From Ornithinimicrobium sp. F0845 (GTDB lineage Bacteria; Actinomycetota; Actinomycetes; Actinomycetales; Dermatophilaceae): a stretch of DNA of 64,000 nucleotides. The position numbers and the translations under genes are program-made. Where the stretch lies: contig NZ_JALKAL010000002.1 of assembly GCF_023015765.1 (NCBI RefSeq), forward strand, positions 159,778 through 223,777, written 5' to 3'. The notes beneath the pieces were generated by a model. The model saw nothing but the letters and a program-made list of their open reading frames with translations. It was not told the origin of the DNA and did no database searches. This document shows, piece after piece, positions 42,875 to 51,553 of this stretch. Position 1 is the stretch's first letter, and every line of letters starts with the position of its first letter.

Positions 42875-44410
42875 TCAGAGCCAGTTGCGTGGATTGACCG
42901 GGACGCCGTTCTCCCGGGTCTCGAAGTGCAGGTGGCAGCCCGTCGAGGTGCCTGTGGTGCCGACGTAGGCGATGACGTCACCTCGCGAGACCGACCCGCC
43001 GGTGCGCTCGAAGCCCGACAGGTGCAGGTAGCGCGTCGTCAGGTTGACGCCGTTCAGGACCCCGTGGTCGATGGTGATGATGTTGCCGCCGCCACGGCTG
43101 TAGCTCGTCCCGATGATGGTCCCTGCGGCGGGCGCCCGGACGGGCGTGCCGCAGGCGGCGCCGTAGTCCAGCCCGGCGTGGAGCCGGGCGTAGCCGAGCA
43201 CCGGGTGCATCCGATAGCCGAACTCGCTGGTTGTCGGGGCATTGACCGGGTGGCTCAGCACCCCGTTGGACGGAGGTGCCGGGGGCTCCGGGGCCGGGGG
43301 CGGCGGTTCGGGCGCTGGCGCAGGGGCTGGTGCCGGCTCGGGCGCGGGGCGGGTGCCCCCATCCCGGCTGCCCGCGTCACGCTCCCGCTCCTCGGCGGCC
43401 GCACGGCGGGCCCTCTCGGCCGCCTCCTCCTTGCGTTTCGCCTCGGCTGCGGCCTCCGCGCGCGCCCTCTCCTCGGCCAGCCGCTTCTGGCGAGCCAGCT
43501 CGGCGAGCCGGGCCTCCTCGGCCTTCTCATCCTGCTTCAGGCCGTACTTCTCCTGGGCCAGCGTGGCCAGCTCCTGCTCGAGCTCCTCCGCCTCGGCCTG
43601 CTCCTGCGCCAGGTGCTTCTCCAGCTTGGCGACCTCGACCTCGAGAGCCGCCTTGTCCTCGGCCTGCTGGGCCTCGAGCGCCTCCAGCTCCTTCTTCAGC
43701 TGTTCGGCAGCGTCGCGCGCCTCACCCTTGCGGATCGTGGTGGCCTCGGCCTCGGCCAGCAGCAGCGCGATGTCTCGTCGCACCCCGACGAGCCGGTCCT
43801 CCTCCGCGGTCTCCTCCGCGAGCTGTGTGCTGAGCCGCTCGATGGTGTTGTCCTGCACGCGCATCACGGTGCGTGCCATCGACATCTCCTGGACGGCACC
43901 GACCTCTCCGACGAGGACCTCGAGGGTGAGAGTGAGCGTCCCCAGCCCCCCGGACTTGTAGGACTCGCGCGCGATGGTGCCGACCGCGCTGCGGGTCTCC
44001 TCCTGGGCCGCGGCGTTCTCGGCCAGGCTCGCCTCGATCTTCGCCTCGTTGGCGTAGGCGACCTCCAGCTCTCCCGCGATCCGCTCCTCCTCGGCCTCCG
44101 CCGCCGCCAGCTCGTCCTCGGCGATGGTGAGGTCGATCCTGGCCTGCTCCACCTTGGCGGTGGTCTCGCGCAGCTTCTTCTCGGCGGCCTGCAGCTCGGC
44201 GCTGGTCTCGTCCAGGTCGTGAGCCAGCTCGGCGGCACGCTCCTGCGAGGCCTGCTGGTCGGCCTCCTTCTGCTCCTCCTGCCGCTCGACCTCACGGATC
44301 CGGTCCCGGATGTCATCCAGACCGGCGAAGGCCGGGGCCGCGACGAGCACGGCAGCGGTGGTCAGGGCGACCACCCCACCCCAACGGCGTCGATGGGTCG
44401 ATGTCGTCAT
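42875..44410 (-). CDS. Murein DD-endopeptidase, M23 family, EnvC-like (511 aa)
   Basis: Secreted cell-wall hydrolase, probably activated by FtsEX as EnvC/RipC-type partners are. A signal peptide (WGGVVALTTAAVLVAAPAFA) is followed by long coiled coils (residues about 25-340), a Pro/Ala-rich linker and a C-terminal LytM domain. Zinc ligands are visible as HAGLDYG and the HxH of HLHFE. ATG at 44410 follows a GAGAGGCAG site; an in-frame GTG at 44431 overlaps ftsX. It directly follows ftsX. Confidence 0.93.
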   Translation of the reverse strand: MTTSTHRRRWGGVVALTTAAVLVAAPAFAGLDDIRDRIREVERQEEQKEADQQASQERAAELAHDLDETSAELQAAEKKLRETTAKVEQARIDLTIAEDELAAAEAEEERIAGELEVAYANEAKIEASLAENAAAQEETRSAVGTIARESYKSGGLGTLTLTLEVLVGEVGAVQEMSMARTVMRVQDNTIERLSTQLAEETAEEDRLVGVRRDIALLLAEAEATTIRKGEARDAAEQLKKELEALEAQQAEDKAALEVEVAKLEKHLAQEQAEAEELEQELATLAQEKYGLKQDEKAEEARLAELARQKRLAEERARAEAAAEAKRKEEAAERARRAAAEERERDAGSRDGGTRPAPEPAPAPAPAPEPPPPAPEPPAPPSNGVLSHPVNAPTTSEFGYRMHPVLGYARLHAGLDYGAACGTPVRAPAAGTIIGTSYSRGGGNIITIDHGVLNGVNLTTRYLHLSGFERTGGSVSRGDVIAYVGTTGTSTGCHLHFETRENGVPVNPRNWL

Positions 44411-44423
44411 CTCGGACTGCCTC

Positions 44424-45347
44424 TCAGACACGGACGTGTCGTCGTAGTGCCAACCAGGACGTGATCACGGCGAGCAGGACCGCGCCGCCGAGCAGGATAG
44501 GGATGATGGCCCACAGGTCGCGAGTCCCGATCAGGCCGATCATGCCGGTCTGACCAGCCAGCAGGTCGGTGAGGAACCCGCTGATGCCGTACTCGACCAT
44601 GCCCCAGAGGAGGCCGATCGCCAGGGCGGCCCCCACGAGGGTGGCCAGCACGGTCTCCACCAGGAACGGGACGTGGATGGTGAACGCGGACGCCCCGACC
44701 AGCCGCATGATGTTGGTCTCCCGGCGCCGGCTCCAGGCGGTCAGCCGGATCGTCGTGCCGATCAGCAGCACGGCGCAGGCGACCATCGTCGCGGCCAGCC
44801 CCACCGCGGCGAGACTGACGGCGTTGAGGAAGGTGAACAGCTTGTCGACGACCTCGCGCTGGTCCTCCACGCTCTCCACCCCGGGCGCCCCCTCGAAGGC
44901 GCTCGCGACGACCTCGTACTTCGTCGGGTCGGCCAGCTGCACGCGGAAACTCTCCGGGATCGCCTCCTGCGGGATGGAGTCCAGCACCGGTGAGTTGCGG
45001 AACTGTTCCCGGAACCGTTCGTAGGCCTCCTCGTTCGACTCGAACCAGTACTCCTCCACCAGTCCGTCGAGCCGGTCGAGGTCACTGCGCAGCTGGTCGC
45101 GCTGCGCGTCGGTCACCCCGCCGCCGGCGCACGAGGCGACATCGGTGGCATCGGGCGTGCACAGGAAGATCGAGACCTGGACCTTGTCGTACCAGTACCC
45201 CTTGAGGGTGTCGACCTGGCGCTGGGCCAGCAGACCGCTGCCCAGGAAGAAGAGGGAGACCATCGTGACCAGCACGACGGCGACCACCATCGAGGTGTTG
45301 CGGCGCAGGCCGTTCCAGACCTCGCCGAGCAGGAAGCCCACCCTCAT
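44424..45347 (-). CDS. ftsX: Cell division protein FtsX (307 aa)
   Basis: Membrane subunit of the FtsEX complex, which couples ATP hydrolysis to cell-wall hydrolase activation at the septum. One N-terminal membrane segment (VVAVVLVTMVSLFFLGSGLL), an extracellular domain with a Cys pair (FLCTPDATDVASC), then three membrane segments with RRRETNIMRLVGASAFTIHVPF. The ATG overlaps the ftsE stop (ATGA). Confidence 0.96.
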   Translation of the reverse strand: MRVGFLLGEVWNGLRRNTSMVVAVVLVTMVSLFFLGSGLLAQRQVDTLKGYWYDKVQVSIFLCTPDATDVASCAGGGVTDAQRDQLRSDLDRLDGLVEEYWFESNEEAYERFREQFRNSPVLDSIPQEAIPESFRVQLADPTKYEVVASAFEGAPGVESVEDQREVVDKLFTFLNAVSLAAVGLAATMVACAVLLIGTTIRLTAWSRRRETNIMRLVGASAFTIHVPFLVETVLATLVGAALAIGLLWGMVEYGISGFLTDLLAGQTGMIGLIGTRDLWAIIPILLGGAVLLAVITSWLALRRHVRV

Positions 45348-46045
45348 GCGAGCCCCTCCTCGACGGCGTCGTACTCGCCCTCGTCCTGGTCGCGCACGAT
45401 CACGCCGTCGCGCAACTGGACCACGCGCTTGCGGAAGCGGTTGACGATGGTGGTGTCGTGCGTGGCCATCACCACGGTGGTCCCGGTCCGGTTGATCCGG
45501 TCCAGGATCGCCACGATCTCCTGGCTGGTGTCCGGGTCCAGGTTGCCCGTCGGCTCGTCGGCCAGCAGGATCGGAGGCTTGTTGACCATCGCGCGGGCGA
45601 TCGCCACGCGCTGCTGCTCCCCGCCGGACAGCTCGTGCGGCAGCCGCTTGCCCTTGTCCTCCAGCCCGACCAGCTCCAAGGTCTCCGGGACGAGTTGCCT
45701 GATGGTGTGCCGCTTGGCTCCCAGGACTTGCAGGACGTAGGCGATGTTCTGGTTGACGGTCTTGCCCGAGAGCAACCGGAAGTCCTGGAAGACCGTGCCC
45801 ACCTGGCGGCGGAGCGAGGGCACCTTGCGGCTCGGCAGCCGGGACAGGTCCTGCCCAGCCACCAGCACCCGGCCCTGGGTGGCGTGGTGCTCGAGGATGA
45901 TGAGGCGCATCATCGTCGACTTGCCCGAGCCCGAGGCCCCGACGACGAAGACGAAGTCGCCCCGACCGATCTCGACATCGACGTCCGACAGCGCGGGCGC
46001 GTCGCCCTTGGCATAGCGCATCGTGACGTTCTCGAACGTGATCAT
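45344..46045 (-). CDS. ftsE: Cell division ATP-binding protein FtsE (233 aa)
   Basis: ABC ATPase partner of FtsX. Walker A GASGSGKSTMMRL (residues about 36-48), signature ELSGGEQQRVAIARAM, Walker B ILLADEPTGNLDP and switch His in MATHDTTIV. ATG at 46045. Divergent from the L,D-transpeptidase gene with a 238-base shared upstream region. Confidence 0.97.
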   Translation of the reverse strand: MITFENVTMRYAKGDAPALSDVDVEIGRGDFVFVVGASGSGKSTMMRLIILEHHATQGRVLVAGQDLSRLPSRKVPSLRRQVGTVFQDFRLLSGKTVNQNIAYVLQVLGAKRHTIRQLVPETLELVGLEDKGKRLPHELSGGEQQRVAIARAMVNKPPILLADEPTGNLDPDTSQEIVAILDRINRTGTTVVMATHDTTIVNRFRKRVVQLRDGVIVRDQDEGEYDAVEEGLA

Positions 46046-46151
46046 GACGTGGGTACCGCGCCCTTCGCCGTGCGGGACCGACCGGCGATCTGGGCCACTG
46101 CCGGACGGCCTCCCGCGACACGGGGCTGTCGCGGGTACTTGCCACGTTACG

Positions 46152-46210
46152 GGTGTGACTGGTGTGATTGTGGTAACTCGCCCAGCCGGGCGTGGTGTGT
46201 CACGTCACAC
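46152..46210. promoter_or_regulatory. Repeat-rich region upstream of ftsE and the L,D-transpeptidase
   Basis: GGTGTGACT (46152-46160) is followed immediately by GGTGTGATT (46161-46169), then GTGGTAAC. Farther on, GTGTG (46195-46199) and CACAC (46206-46210) form a dyad. The whole 238-base gap has no open frame and must hold the promoters of both divergent envelope genes. Confidence 0.4.
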
Positions 46211-46283
46211 TCGTGCAACCTTGAGCGAGCCCTCACGCGTCAGGCTCACAAAGGGGAGCCGCTTCGGGGAAGGGAGTCGGGCC

Positions 46284-47027
46284 GTGAACCGACCGCACAG
46301 GAACTCAGGGAGCGCGCCGTCGCGCCCGCTCCGTCCGCCGTCGCGCCGCACCGTGGTGCGAGGTGCGGCCGCCACGCTCGCGGGCGGGGCCTTGACCCTG
46401 CTCGGAGCGCAGGGCAGTCAGGCCGCCTGGCCCACCTTCACGGTCGGGTCCTCAGGCGAGCACGTCACGGGGCTGCAACGCCTGCTCGCCGCGCGCGGGT
46501 ACTGGTGCGGCAGGGCCGACGGCTACTTCGGCGAGCTGACGCAACAGGCTGTCTACGCGATCCAGAAGGCGGGCGGCCTGACCCGTGACGCGGTCGTGGG
46601 TCGCAACACCCTCAAGGCGCTGGCGGCCTGGGTGCTGCCCCCCGTCGTGGCGGAGGGCAGCGGGACGCGCGTGGCGATCGACCTGGAGCGGCAGCTCCTG
46701 ACGGTCGCGCAGGACGGGGTGCTGCGACTCACGCTGAACACCTCGACCGGCAACGGCGAGCCCTATGACTGGTACGGCCGGACGCTCAACGCCCGCACCC
46801 CGCCCGGGGAGTTCGAGGTCTACTCCACCTACTCCACGGGCTGGCAGACCGGCCCCCTGGGCGAGCTCTACCGTCCGCAGTACTTCAACGGCGGCATCGC
46901 CGTGCACGGCTCGGAGTACATCCCGCCCTGGCCCGACTCGCACGGGTGCGCGCGGGTGTCGGTCGCCGCGATGGACATGCTGTGGGACGGCGTGATGTCA
47001 ACCGGCACCCCGGTGCTCGTCGTCTAA
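46284..47027 (+). CDS. Tat-exported L,D-transpeptidase with peptidoglycan-binding domain (247 aa)
   Basis: Cross-links peptidoglycan stems through 3-3 bonds, or attaches to the wall. The twin-arginine signal is SRRTVVRGAAATLAGGALTLL. A PG_binding_1 domain (residues about 55-105; VTGLQRLLAARGYWCG and DGYFGELTQQAVYAIQ) precedes the YkuD domain with IAVHGSEYIPPWPDSHGCARVS, where His and Cys of HxxS..SHGC are catalytic. GTG at 46284 after a GGGAAGGGAG site. Confidence 0.92.
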   Translation: MNRPHRNSGSAPSRPLRPPSRRTVVRGAAATLAGGALTLLGAQGSQAAWPTFTVGSSGEHVTGLQRLLAARGYWCGRADGYFGELTQQAVYAIQKAGGLTRDAVVGRNTLKALAAWVLPPVVAEGSGTRVAIDLERQLLTVAQDGVLRLTLNTSTGNGEPYDWYGRTLNARTPPGEFEVYSTYSTGWQTGPLGELYRPQYFNGGIAVHGSEYIPPWPDSHGCARVSVAAMDMLWDGVMSTGTPVLVV

Positions 47028-47033
47028 CCACTT

Positions 47034-47145
47034 CTTGGGGAAGTTTTGTGCGCCCCCCGCGCAACTTTGGGGAGGTTTTGTACGCCTCCGCGTGTCTCTG
47101 GGGGAGTTCGGTAAGCCCGGGCGCATCCGGGGAGGACGGCTACCC
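47034..47145. repeat. Four degenerate tandem repeats of about 31 bases
   Basis: Units begin at 47034, 47065, 47096 and 47126, each with a core close to TTGGGGAGGTTTTGTACGCC; the first two are most alike and the last is partial. They fill the gap between the convergent L,D-transpeptidase and prfB genes. Confidence 0.65.
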
Positions 47146-47150
47146 GCGCC

Positions 47151-48269
47151 TCAGGCGTTGGCCGCGTCCCGCTCCTGGCTGCGCTTCCAGCGGATCCCGG
47201 CCTCGATGAACGCGTCGAGGTCGCCGTCCAGGACCGCGGAGGTCGAGCCCACCTCGTGCTCGGTGCGCAGGTCCTTGACCATCTGGTAGGGGTGCAGGAC
47301 ATACGAGCGCATCTGGTCACCCCAGCTCGCCTTGATGTCCCCCGCCAGCTCCTTCTTGGCGGCGTCCTCCTCCTGCTTCTTCAGCAGGAGCAGCCGGGAC
47401 TGCAGCACCCGCAGGGCGGCCGCGCGGTTCTGGATCTGGCTCTTCTCGTTCTGCATCGAGACGACCGTGCCGGTCGGGAGGTGCGTCATGCGGACCGCGG
47501 AGTCGGTGGTGTTGACCGACTGACCCCCCGGTCCGGAGGAACGGAAGACGTCGACCTTGAGCTCTGACTCGGGGATCTCGATGGTGTCGGTGGACTCGAT
47601 CAGCGGGACGACCTCGACCGCCGCGAAGCTGGTCTGACGACGACCCTGGTTGTCGAACGGGCTGATTCGGACCAGGCGGTGGGTGCCCGCCTCGACGGCG
47701 AGCGTGCCGAAGGCGTAGGGCACCTTCACCTCGAAGGTGGCCGACTTCAGCCCGGCCTCCTCGGCGTAGGAGGTGTCCAGCACGGTGGTGGGATAGCCGT
47801 GCCGCTCGGCCCAGCGCAGGTACATCCGCATCAGCATCTCGGCGAAGTCCGCGGCGTCCACGCCCCCGGCGCCGGCGCGGATGGTCACGACCGCCTCGCG
47901 CTCGTCATACTCCCCGTTGAGCAGGGTGCGCACCTCGAGCTCCCCCACCGCCTTCTTCAAGGCGGTCAGCTCGGTCTCGGCCTCGGCCAGCGTGTCGGCG
48001 TCAGACTCCTCCTGCCCCAGCTCGACGAGAGCCTCGAGGTCGTCGATGCGTGCCTCCATGCCGGTGACCCGGTCGTGCTCGGCCTTCACCCGGGACAGCT
48101 GGCTGGTGACCTGCTGGGCATGCTCGACGTCGTCCCAGAGGTCGGGGGCGGAGGCCTGCGTCTCAAGGTCGGTGATCTGCGCCTCGAGCCTGTCGACGTC
48201 GCTCACCTCCCGGACCGACTTCACGGTCGTCCGGAGTGCCTTGATCTCGCTGTCGAAGTCCAGTGCCAC
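47151..48269 (-). CDS. prfB: Peptide chain release factor 2 (372 aa)
   Basis: Recognises UGA and UAA stop codons. The class-specific tripeptide is SPF ([11 protein letters not shown]), and the catalytic GGQ is in [18 protein letters not shown]. Domain 1 is coiled-coil (residues 1-110). GTG at 48269. No in-frame TGA occurs near the start, so the autoregulatory frameshift of enterobacterial prfB is absent. In mycobacteria prfB is adjacent to ftsE; here the L,D-transpeptidase gene is between. Confidence 0.96.
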   Translation of the reverse strand: MALDFDSEIKALRTTVKSVREVSDVDRLEAQITDLETQASAPDLWDDVEHAQQVTSQLSRVKAEHDRVTGMEARIDDLEALVELGQEESDADTLAEAETELTALKKAVGELEVRTLLNGEYDEREAVVTIRAGAGGVDAADFAEMLMRMYLRWAERHGYPTTVLDTSYAEEAGLKSATFEVKVPYAFGTLAVEAGTHRLVRISPFDNQGRRQTSFAAVEVVPLIESTDTIEIPESELKVDVFRSSGPGGQSVNTTDSAVRMTHLPTGTVVSMQNEKSQIQNRAAALRVLQSRLLLLKKQEEDAAKKELAGDIKASWGDQMRSYVLHPYQMVKDLRTEHEVGSTSAVLDGDLDAFIEAGIRWKRSQERDAANA

Positions 48270-48280
48270 AAAGAGACAGA

Positions 48281-48724
48281 CTACGCGAGGCGCCGACCCG
48301 GAACCTCCGCCCCGTCGATCAGGTCCTGCACGGCGGACCGGAAGTTGGGGCAGGTGGTGATGTCGTGAGCCTGACACTCCAGCGCGTGCCGGGTCATCGC
48401 CCGGGACTGCTCCATGTCGCGCATCCGTCGCTCCAGGTCTGCCAGGTGCTCTTCCAGGACGGTATGCCGACCGGCCGCCTCGGAGTCCAGCAGCACCCTG
48501 ATCTGGCCCAGGCTCATCCCGGCCGCCTTGTTGCGCACGATGATCGCGACCCGGGCGAGATCCTCGGACCCGTAGCGACGGCGCCCGCCACCGTCCCGGT
48601 CCGGCGTCAGCAGACCCTCGTCCTCCCAATAGCGCAGCACGTGGGTCGCCAGGCCGAAGCGCTCCGCCAGCTCCCCCACCGACCACACCGGGACCGCCGT
48701 CCCGTCCGCACGACTTGACTTCAT
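48281..48724 (-). CDS. MerR family transcriptional regulator (147 aa)
   Basis: N-terminal MerR winged helix: [61 protein letters not shown], then a dimerisation coiled coil (residues about 80-112). Two C-terminal cysteines in CQAHDITTC could sense thiol oxidation or metal; this is inference. ATG at 48724 lies inside a palindrome. Divergent from the flavin oxidoreductase gene, its probable target. Confidence 0.9.
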   Translation of the reverse strand: MKSSRADGTAVPVWSVGELAERFGLATHVLRYWEDEGLLTPDRDGGGRRRYGSEDLARVAIIVRNKAAGMSLGQIRVLLDSEAAGRHTVLEEHLADLERRMRDMEQSRAMTRHALECQAHDITTCPNFRSAVQDLIDGAEVPGRRLA

Positions 48725-48745
48725 GTCTACATGAACTCACATGCT
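48715..48745 (+). promoter_or_regulatory. MerR-type operator/promoter for the flavin oxidoreductase gene
   Basis: TTGACT (48715-48720) and CATGCT (48740-48745) are 19 bases apart, the overlong spacer typical of MerR-activated promoters. Within it, TTCATGT (48720-48726) and ACATGAA (48729-48735) form a perfect dyad with a two-base centre, overlapping the merR start codon. Confidence 0.6.
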
Positions 48746-48793
48746 GGCGACATCAGCAACCAACACCGTTCCACCAGAGAAAGCGAGAGCACC

Positions 48794-49783
48794 ATGAGCA
48801 TCTCACCCGCACCCCGCACCACCACCGGTCACCGTCCGGCGCCGGTCGACGTCGTCATCATCGGAGGGGGTCCGGCGGGCCTGCAGGCGGCCCTGACCCT
48901 GGGCCGGATGCACCGCCAGGTGCTCCTGCTCGACTCCGGCGACTACCGCAACGCCGCAGCGGGGCACCTGCACAACTTCGTCACCCTCGACGGGGTCCCT
49001 CCCGCGGAGTTCCGAGCCCGCGCCCGAGCCGACCTCGCGGTCTACGAGACCGTCACGATCCGCTCGGGTCGGGTCACCCGGATCGAGGGGACTGTCGGAC
49101 AGTGGTCTGTTCGGACCGAGGACGAGTATGTCGTGCACGCGGCGGCCATCGTCCTGGCCACCGGGCTCCGCGACACCCTGCCGAGCACCCCCGGTCTGGC
49201 GTCGCTGTGGGGCGACGTCGTCGCCCACTGCCCCTACTGCCACGGTCACGAGTTCGCCGGCCAGCCGGTCGGGCTCCTCGGGGTCGGCCCCTCCACACTG
49301 CACCTGGTTGACCTCATGACGCCCATCGCCTCATCCCTGGTCGTCCTCGCCGATGGCGAGACCCCGGAGGAGGAGGTGCTCGAGCGGCTCCGGACGCGGG
49401 GCGTCGAGGTGCGCCGGGAGGCCGTCACCGGGGTCAGCCCCGGCAGGCTTGGCGCGGAGGTCTCGCTCGAGCAGGGCGGTTCCGTCGAGGTGGGTGGGCT
49501 GTTCGTCACCACGTCCCTGAGCCAGTCGGCGCCCTTCGCCGAGGATCTCGGTCTCACCGTGCTGCCCTCGGGTTGCATCGAGGTGGACGAGTTCGGTCGG
49601 ACCAGTCGCGTGGGCGTCTACGCCGCGGGCGACCTGGCACACCGGGCGAGCCTGCCGATGCCCATGGCCTCGGTCCTGGGGGCGGCCAGCGCCGGGCAAG
49701 TCACCGCGGCGGGTCTCAACGTCGACCTGGCCACCGGTGCACTGGCGACCATCACCCCCGCCACCGGGCGACGGGCCGGCTGA
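48794..49783 (+). CDS. Thioredoxin-reductase-like NAD(P)/FAD oxidoreductase (329 aa)
   Basis: Two Rossmann domains with FAD motif VIIGGGPAGLQAA (residues 21-33) and a redox-active CPYC (Cys146, Cys149), as in low-molecular-weight thioredoxin reductases. The C-terminal FAD site is VGVYAAGDLAHR. The NADPH-binding glycine motif is weak (GLLGVGPSTLHLVDL, lacking the usual GGG/GxGxxA pattern), so the electron donor is open. Start ATG 48794; probably MerR-controlled. Confidence 0.88.
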   Translation: MSISPAPRTTTGHRPAPVDVVIIGGGPAGLQAALTLGRMHRQVLLLDSGDYRNAAAGHLHNFVTLDGVPPAEFRARARADLAVYETVTIRSGRVTRIEGTVGQWSVRTEDEYVVHAAAIVLATGLRDTLPSTPGLASLWGDVVAHCPYCHGHEFAGQPVGLLGVGPSTLHLVDLMTPIASSLVVLADGETPEEEVLERLRTRGVEVRREAVTGVSPGRLGAEVSLEQGGSVEVGGLFVTTSLSQSAPFAEDLGLTVLPSGCIEVDEFGRTSRVGVYAAGDLAHRASLPMPMASVLGAASAGQVTAAGLNVDLATGALATITPATGRRAG

Positions 49784-49822
49784 GGCCAGTCGGCACGGAG
49801 GCCGACGACCCCGGAGACCGCT

Positions 49823-49912
49823 GGCACCCTCAGGCGACCTGGATCTGCAGACCCGCCGGCACCCTCAGGCGAACTGGATCTGCAGACCCGCCGGCACGCT
49901 CAGGCGAACTGG
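49823..49912. repeat. 35-base tandem repeat at the 3' end of the nitronate-monooxygenase-like gene
   Basis: Copies at 49823-49857 and 49858-49892 differ by one base, and a partial third (about 20 bases, 49893-49912) overlaps the last codons and stop of the gene. The repeat unit therefore looks like a tandem copy of the gene's own end plus spacer. Confidence 0.8.
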
Positions 49913-51357
49913 ACCCGGCGAATCCGCGCGGACGGAACCCGGGCGATGAGCCACTCGACGGCCTGTCGCGCAGACCACCCCTCGACATACTCGAGGATGA
50001 GCTCGCGGGCGCCCGCGAGGTCCTGGCCGAGGGTGACCAGCCGCGTCTCGGCATACCCGTCCTTGCGCTCCTGGCCGAGGCCGATGTTGGCCATCAGCCC
50101 GTTGCACAGGCACTTGCGCCCCTCCGTGGCCGCCTCCTCACCGCCCTTCTTGAGATACATGTGCACGGGCTCGGACGCGCACCGGTAGCCGATCTCGCCG
50201 TCCTCCCGCTCGTAGGGCTGGCGCAGGTAGGACAGGTCACAGAGGCGGGGGCGGGCCTGGTAGGTCTCCTCCTCGCTGGCCGTGTCGGTCAGCGAGGCGA
50301 CCTTGAACGGGAAACCGGTGGGGCTCGCTCGCGGGTCGTTGCGCACCTGCAGCGTGCCGTCGCGCAGCCGCTGGAGCAGGGAGCTGCGGGTGGCGGTGGT
50401 GATGCCGCTGTCGAGGGAGAGGGCGAAGAGGGTCCCGACCTGCACGCCCGCGGCACCGGCCGCCAGGGCCTCCTCGACCCGCTCGGGGCTGCCGTAGGCG
50501 CCGGCCAGCCAGAACGGGAGGCCGAGCTCGACCATCTTGGCCAGGTTGGCGTCGTCGCGCGGACCGTAGACGGGCTCACCGCTCTCGTCGAGCTGCATCT
50601 TGCCGCGGGGCGGGGCGCTGTGGCCGCCGGCGACCGGGCCCTCGACGACGAACCCGTCCGGGCGGATCTCGGGGTCGCGGTAGAGGTAGTTGGCCAGCGC
50701 GTCGACGGAGATAATGGCCAGGAAGTCGGGTCGGGTCATCGGCGGGAGGGAGTCGCCGAGCAGGTCCACCGGGTCGACCTCGATGTGCCGCGTGATGCGC
50801 CCCCCGAGCACGTCGGCGGTGATGCGACCGGGACGACCCGCCGAGATCTCGGTGAGCAGCCGCGGAATCTCGCGCGGGATGCCCGCGCCCATGAGGACGT
50901 AGTCGACGCCGGCGAGGACCGCTCCGAACAGGGCGGTCGGCGTGGCCATCTGGACCTTCTCGAGGCAGTTGATCCCGACGGCCCCGTCATGGCCCTCCTT
51001 GGCCAGCCACACCTCCGCGAAGTTGGCGACGACCGCCAGCTCCTGACCGGCTCGCGCCGTCTGGAGGGTCAGCTTGGGGATCGGCTTGTACGGGGTCCCG
51101 GGCCTGCGTCCGCCGGGCAGGAAGAACTTGTCCATGATGCGGGCCGCCATGTCGGCATCGGGGAAGGCCGCCATCGCACGGCGCATGTGGCCGCCCGGGT
51201 CCCCGTCCTGGAGGCGACGCGAGAGCACCGCGTCCATGGCGGTGCCGGACACCACGCCCATCTGGCCGGACATGGCCACCTCGCGGGCGAGCTGCCAGGA
51301 GGAGACGGCCACGCCCATGCCCCCCTGGATGACGACGGGCAGGGCAGTGGGAGCCAT
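49900..51357 (-). CDS. Nitronate monooxygenase-like (2-nitropropane dioxygenase/PfaD-like) flavoprotein (485 aa)
   Basis: FMN TIM-barrel family: VIQGGMGVAVSSWQLAREVAM at the N terminus, GAVLAGVDYVLMGAGIPREIP, VEGPVAGGHSAPP and YGSPERVEEALAAGAAGVQVGTLFAL. At 485 residues with a C-terminal Cys-containing extension (CDLSYLRQP, KCLCNGLM), it is longer than classic 2-nitropropane dioxygenase and more like PfaD-type enoyl reductases. ATG at 51357; two matching palindromes lie upstream. Substrate unknown. Confidence 0.85.
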   Translation of the reverse strand: MAPTALPVVIQGGMGVAVSSWQLAREVAMSGQMGVVSGTAMDAVLSRRLQDGDPGGHMRRAMAAFPDADMAARIMDKFFLPGGRRPGTPYKPIPKLTLQTARAGQELAVVANFAEVWLAKEGHDGAVGINCLEKVQMATPTALFGAVLAGVDYVLMGAGIPREIPRLLTEISAGRPGRITADVLGGRITRHIEVDPVDLLGDSLPPMTRPDFLAIISVDALANYLYRDPEIRPDGFVVEGPVAGGHSAPPRGKMQLDESGEPVYGPRDDANLAKMVELGLPFWLAGAYGSPERVEEALAAGAAGVQVGTLFALSLDSGITTATRSSLLQRLRDGTLQVRNDPRASPTGFPFKVASLTDTASEEETYQARPRLCDLSYLRQPYEREDGEIGYRCASEPVHMYLKKGGEEAATEGRKCLCNGLMANIGLGQERKDGYAETRLVTLGQDLAGARELILEYVEGWSARQAVEWLIARVPSARIRRVQFA

Positions 51358-51387
51358 GAACGGCCTCCTGACGTGTGTGCGTCGAGA

Positions 51388-51433
51388 CCTACGAGGACGT
51401 AGGTTTCGCTTGCGTAACCTACGGTAGCGTAGG
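51388..51433 (-). promoter_or_regulatory. Two identical operator-like palindromes
   Basis: CCTACG-N4-CGTAGG occurs at 51388-51403 and again at 51418-51433, centres 30 bases apart (about three helical turns), just upstream of the nitronate-monooxygenase-like gene. This is the pattern of a TetR-type repressor site; no such regulator gene is in the window. Confidence 0.7.
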
Positions 51434-51553
51434 AACGACCGGCGGCACCAGTCGAGCACCCGACACGGAGCGCACCGCGTTGAGACCGACGACCCCGCCG
51501 GAGCGCGTGGCGTGGCGACCCAACGCCCCACCCAGGCAGGTGGTGTCGCCGAC

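Noticed and set aside
48190-48269. Programmed frameshift in prfB
   Set aside because: The reading frame is continuous from the GTG start, and no in-frame TGA is present.
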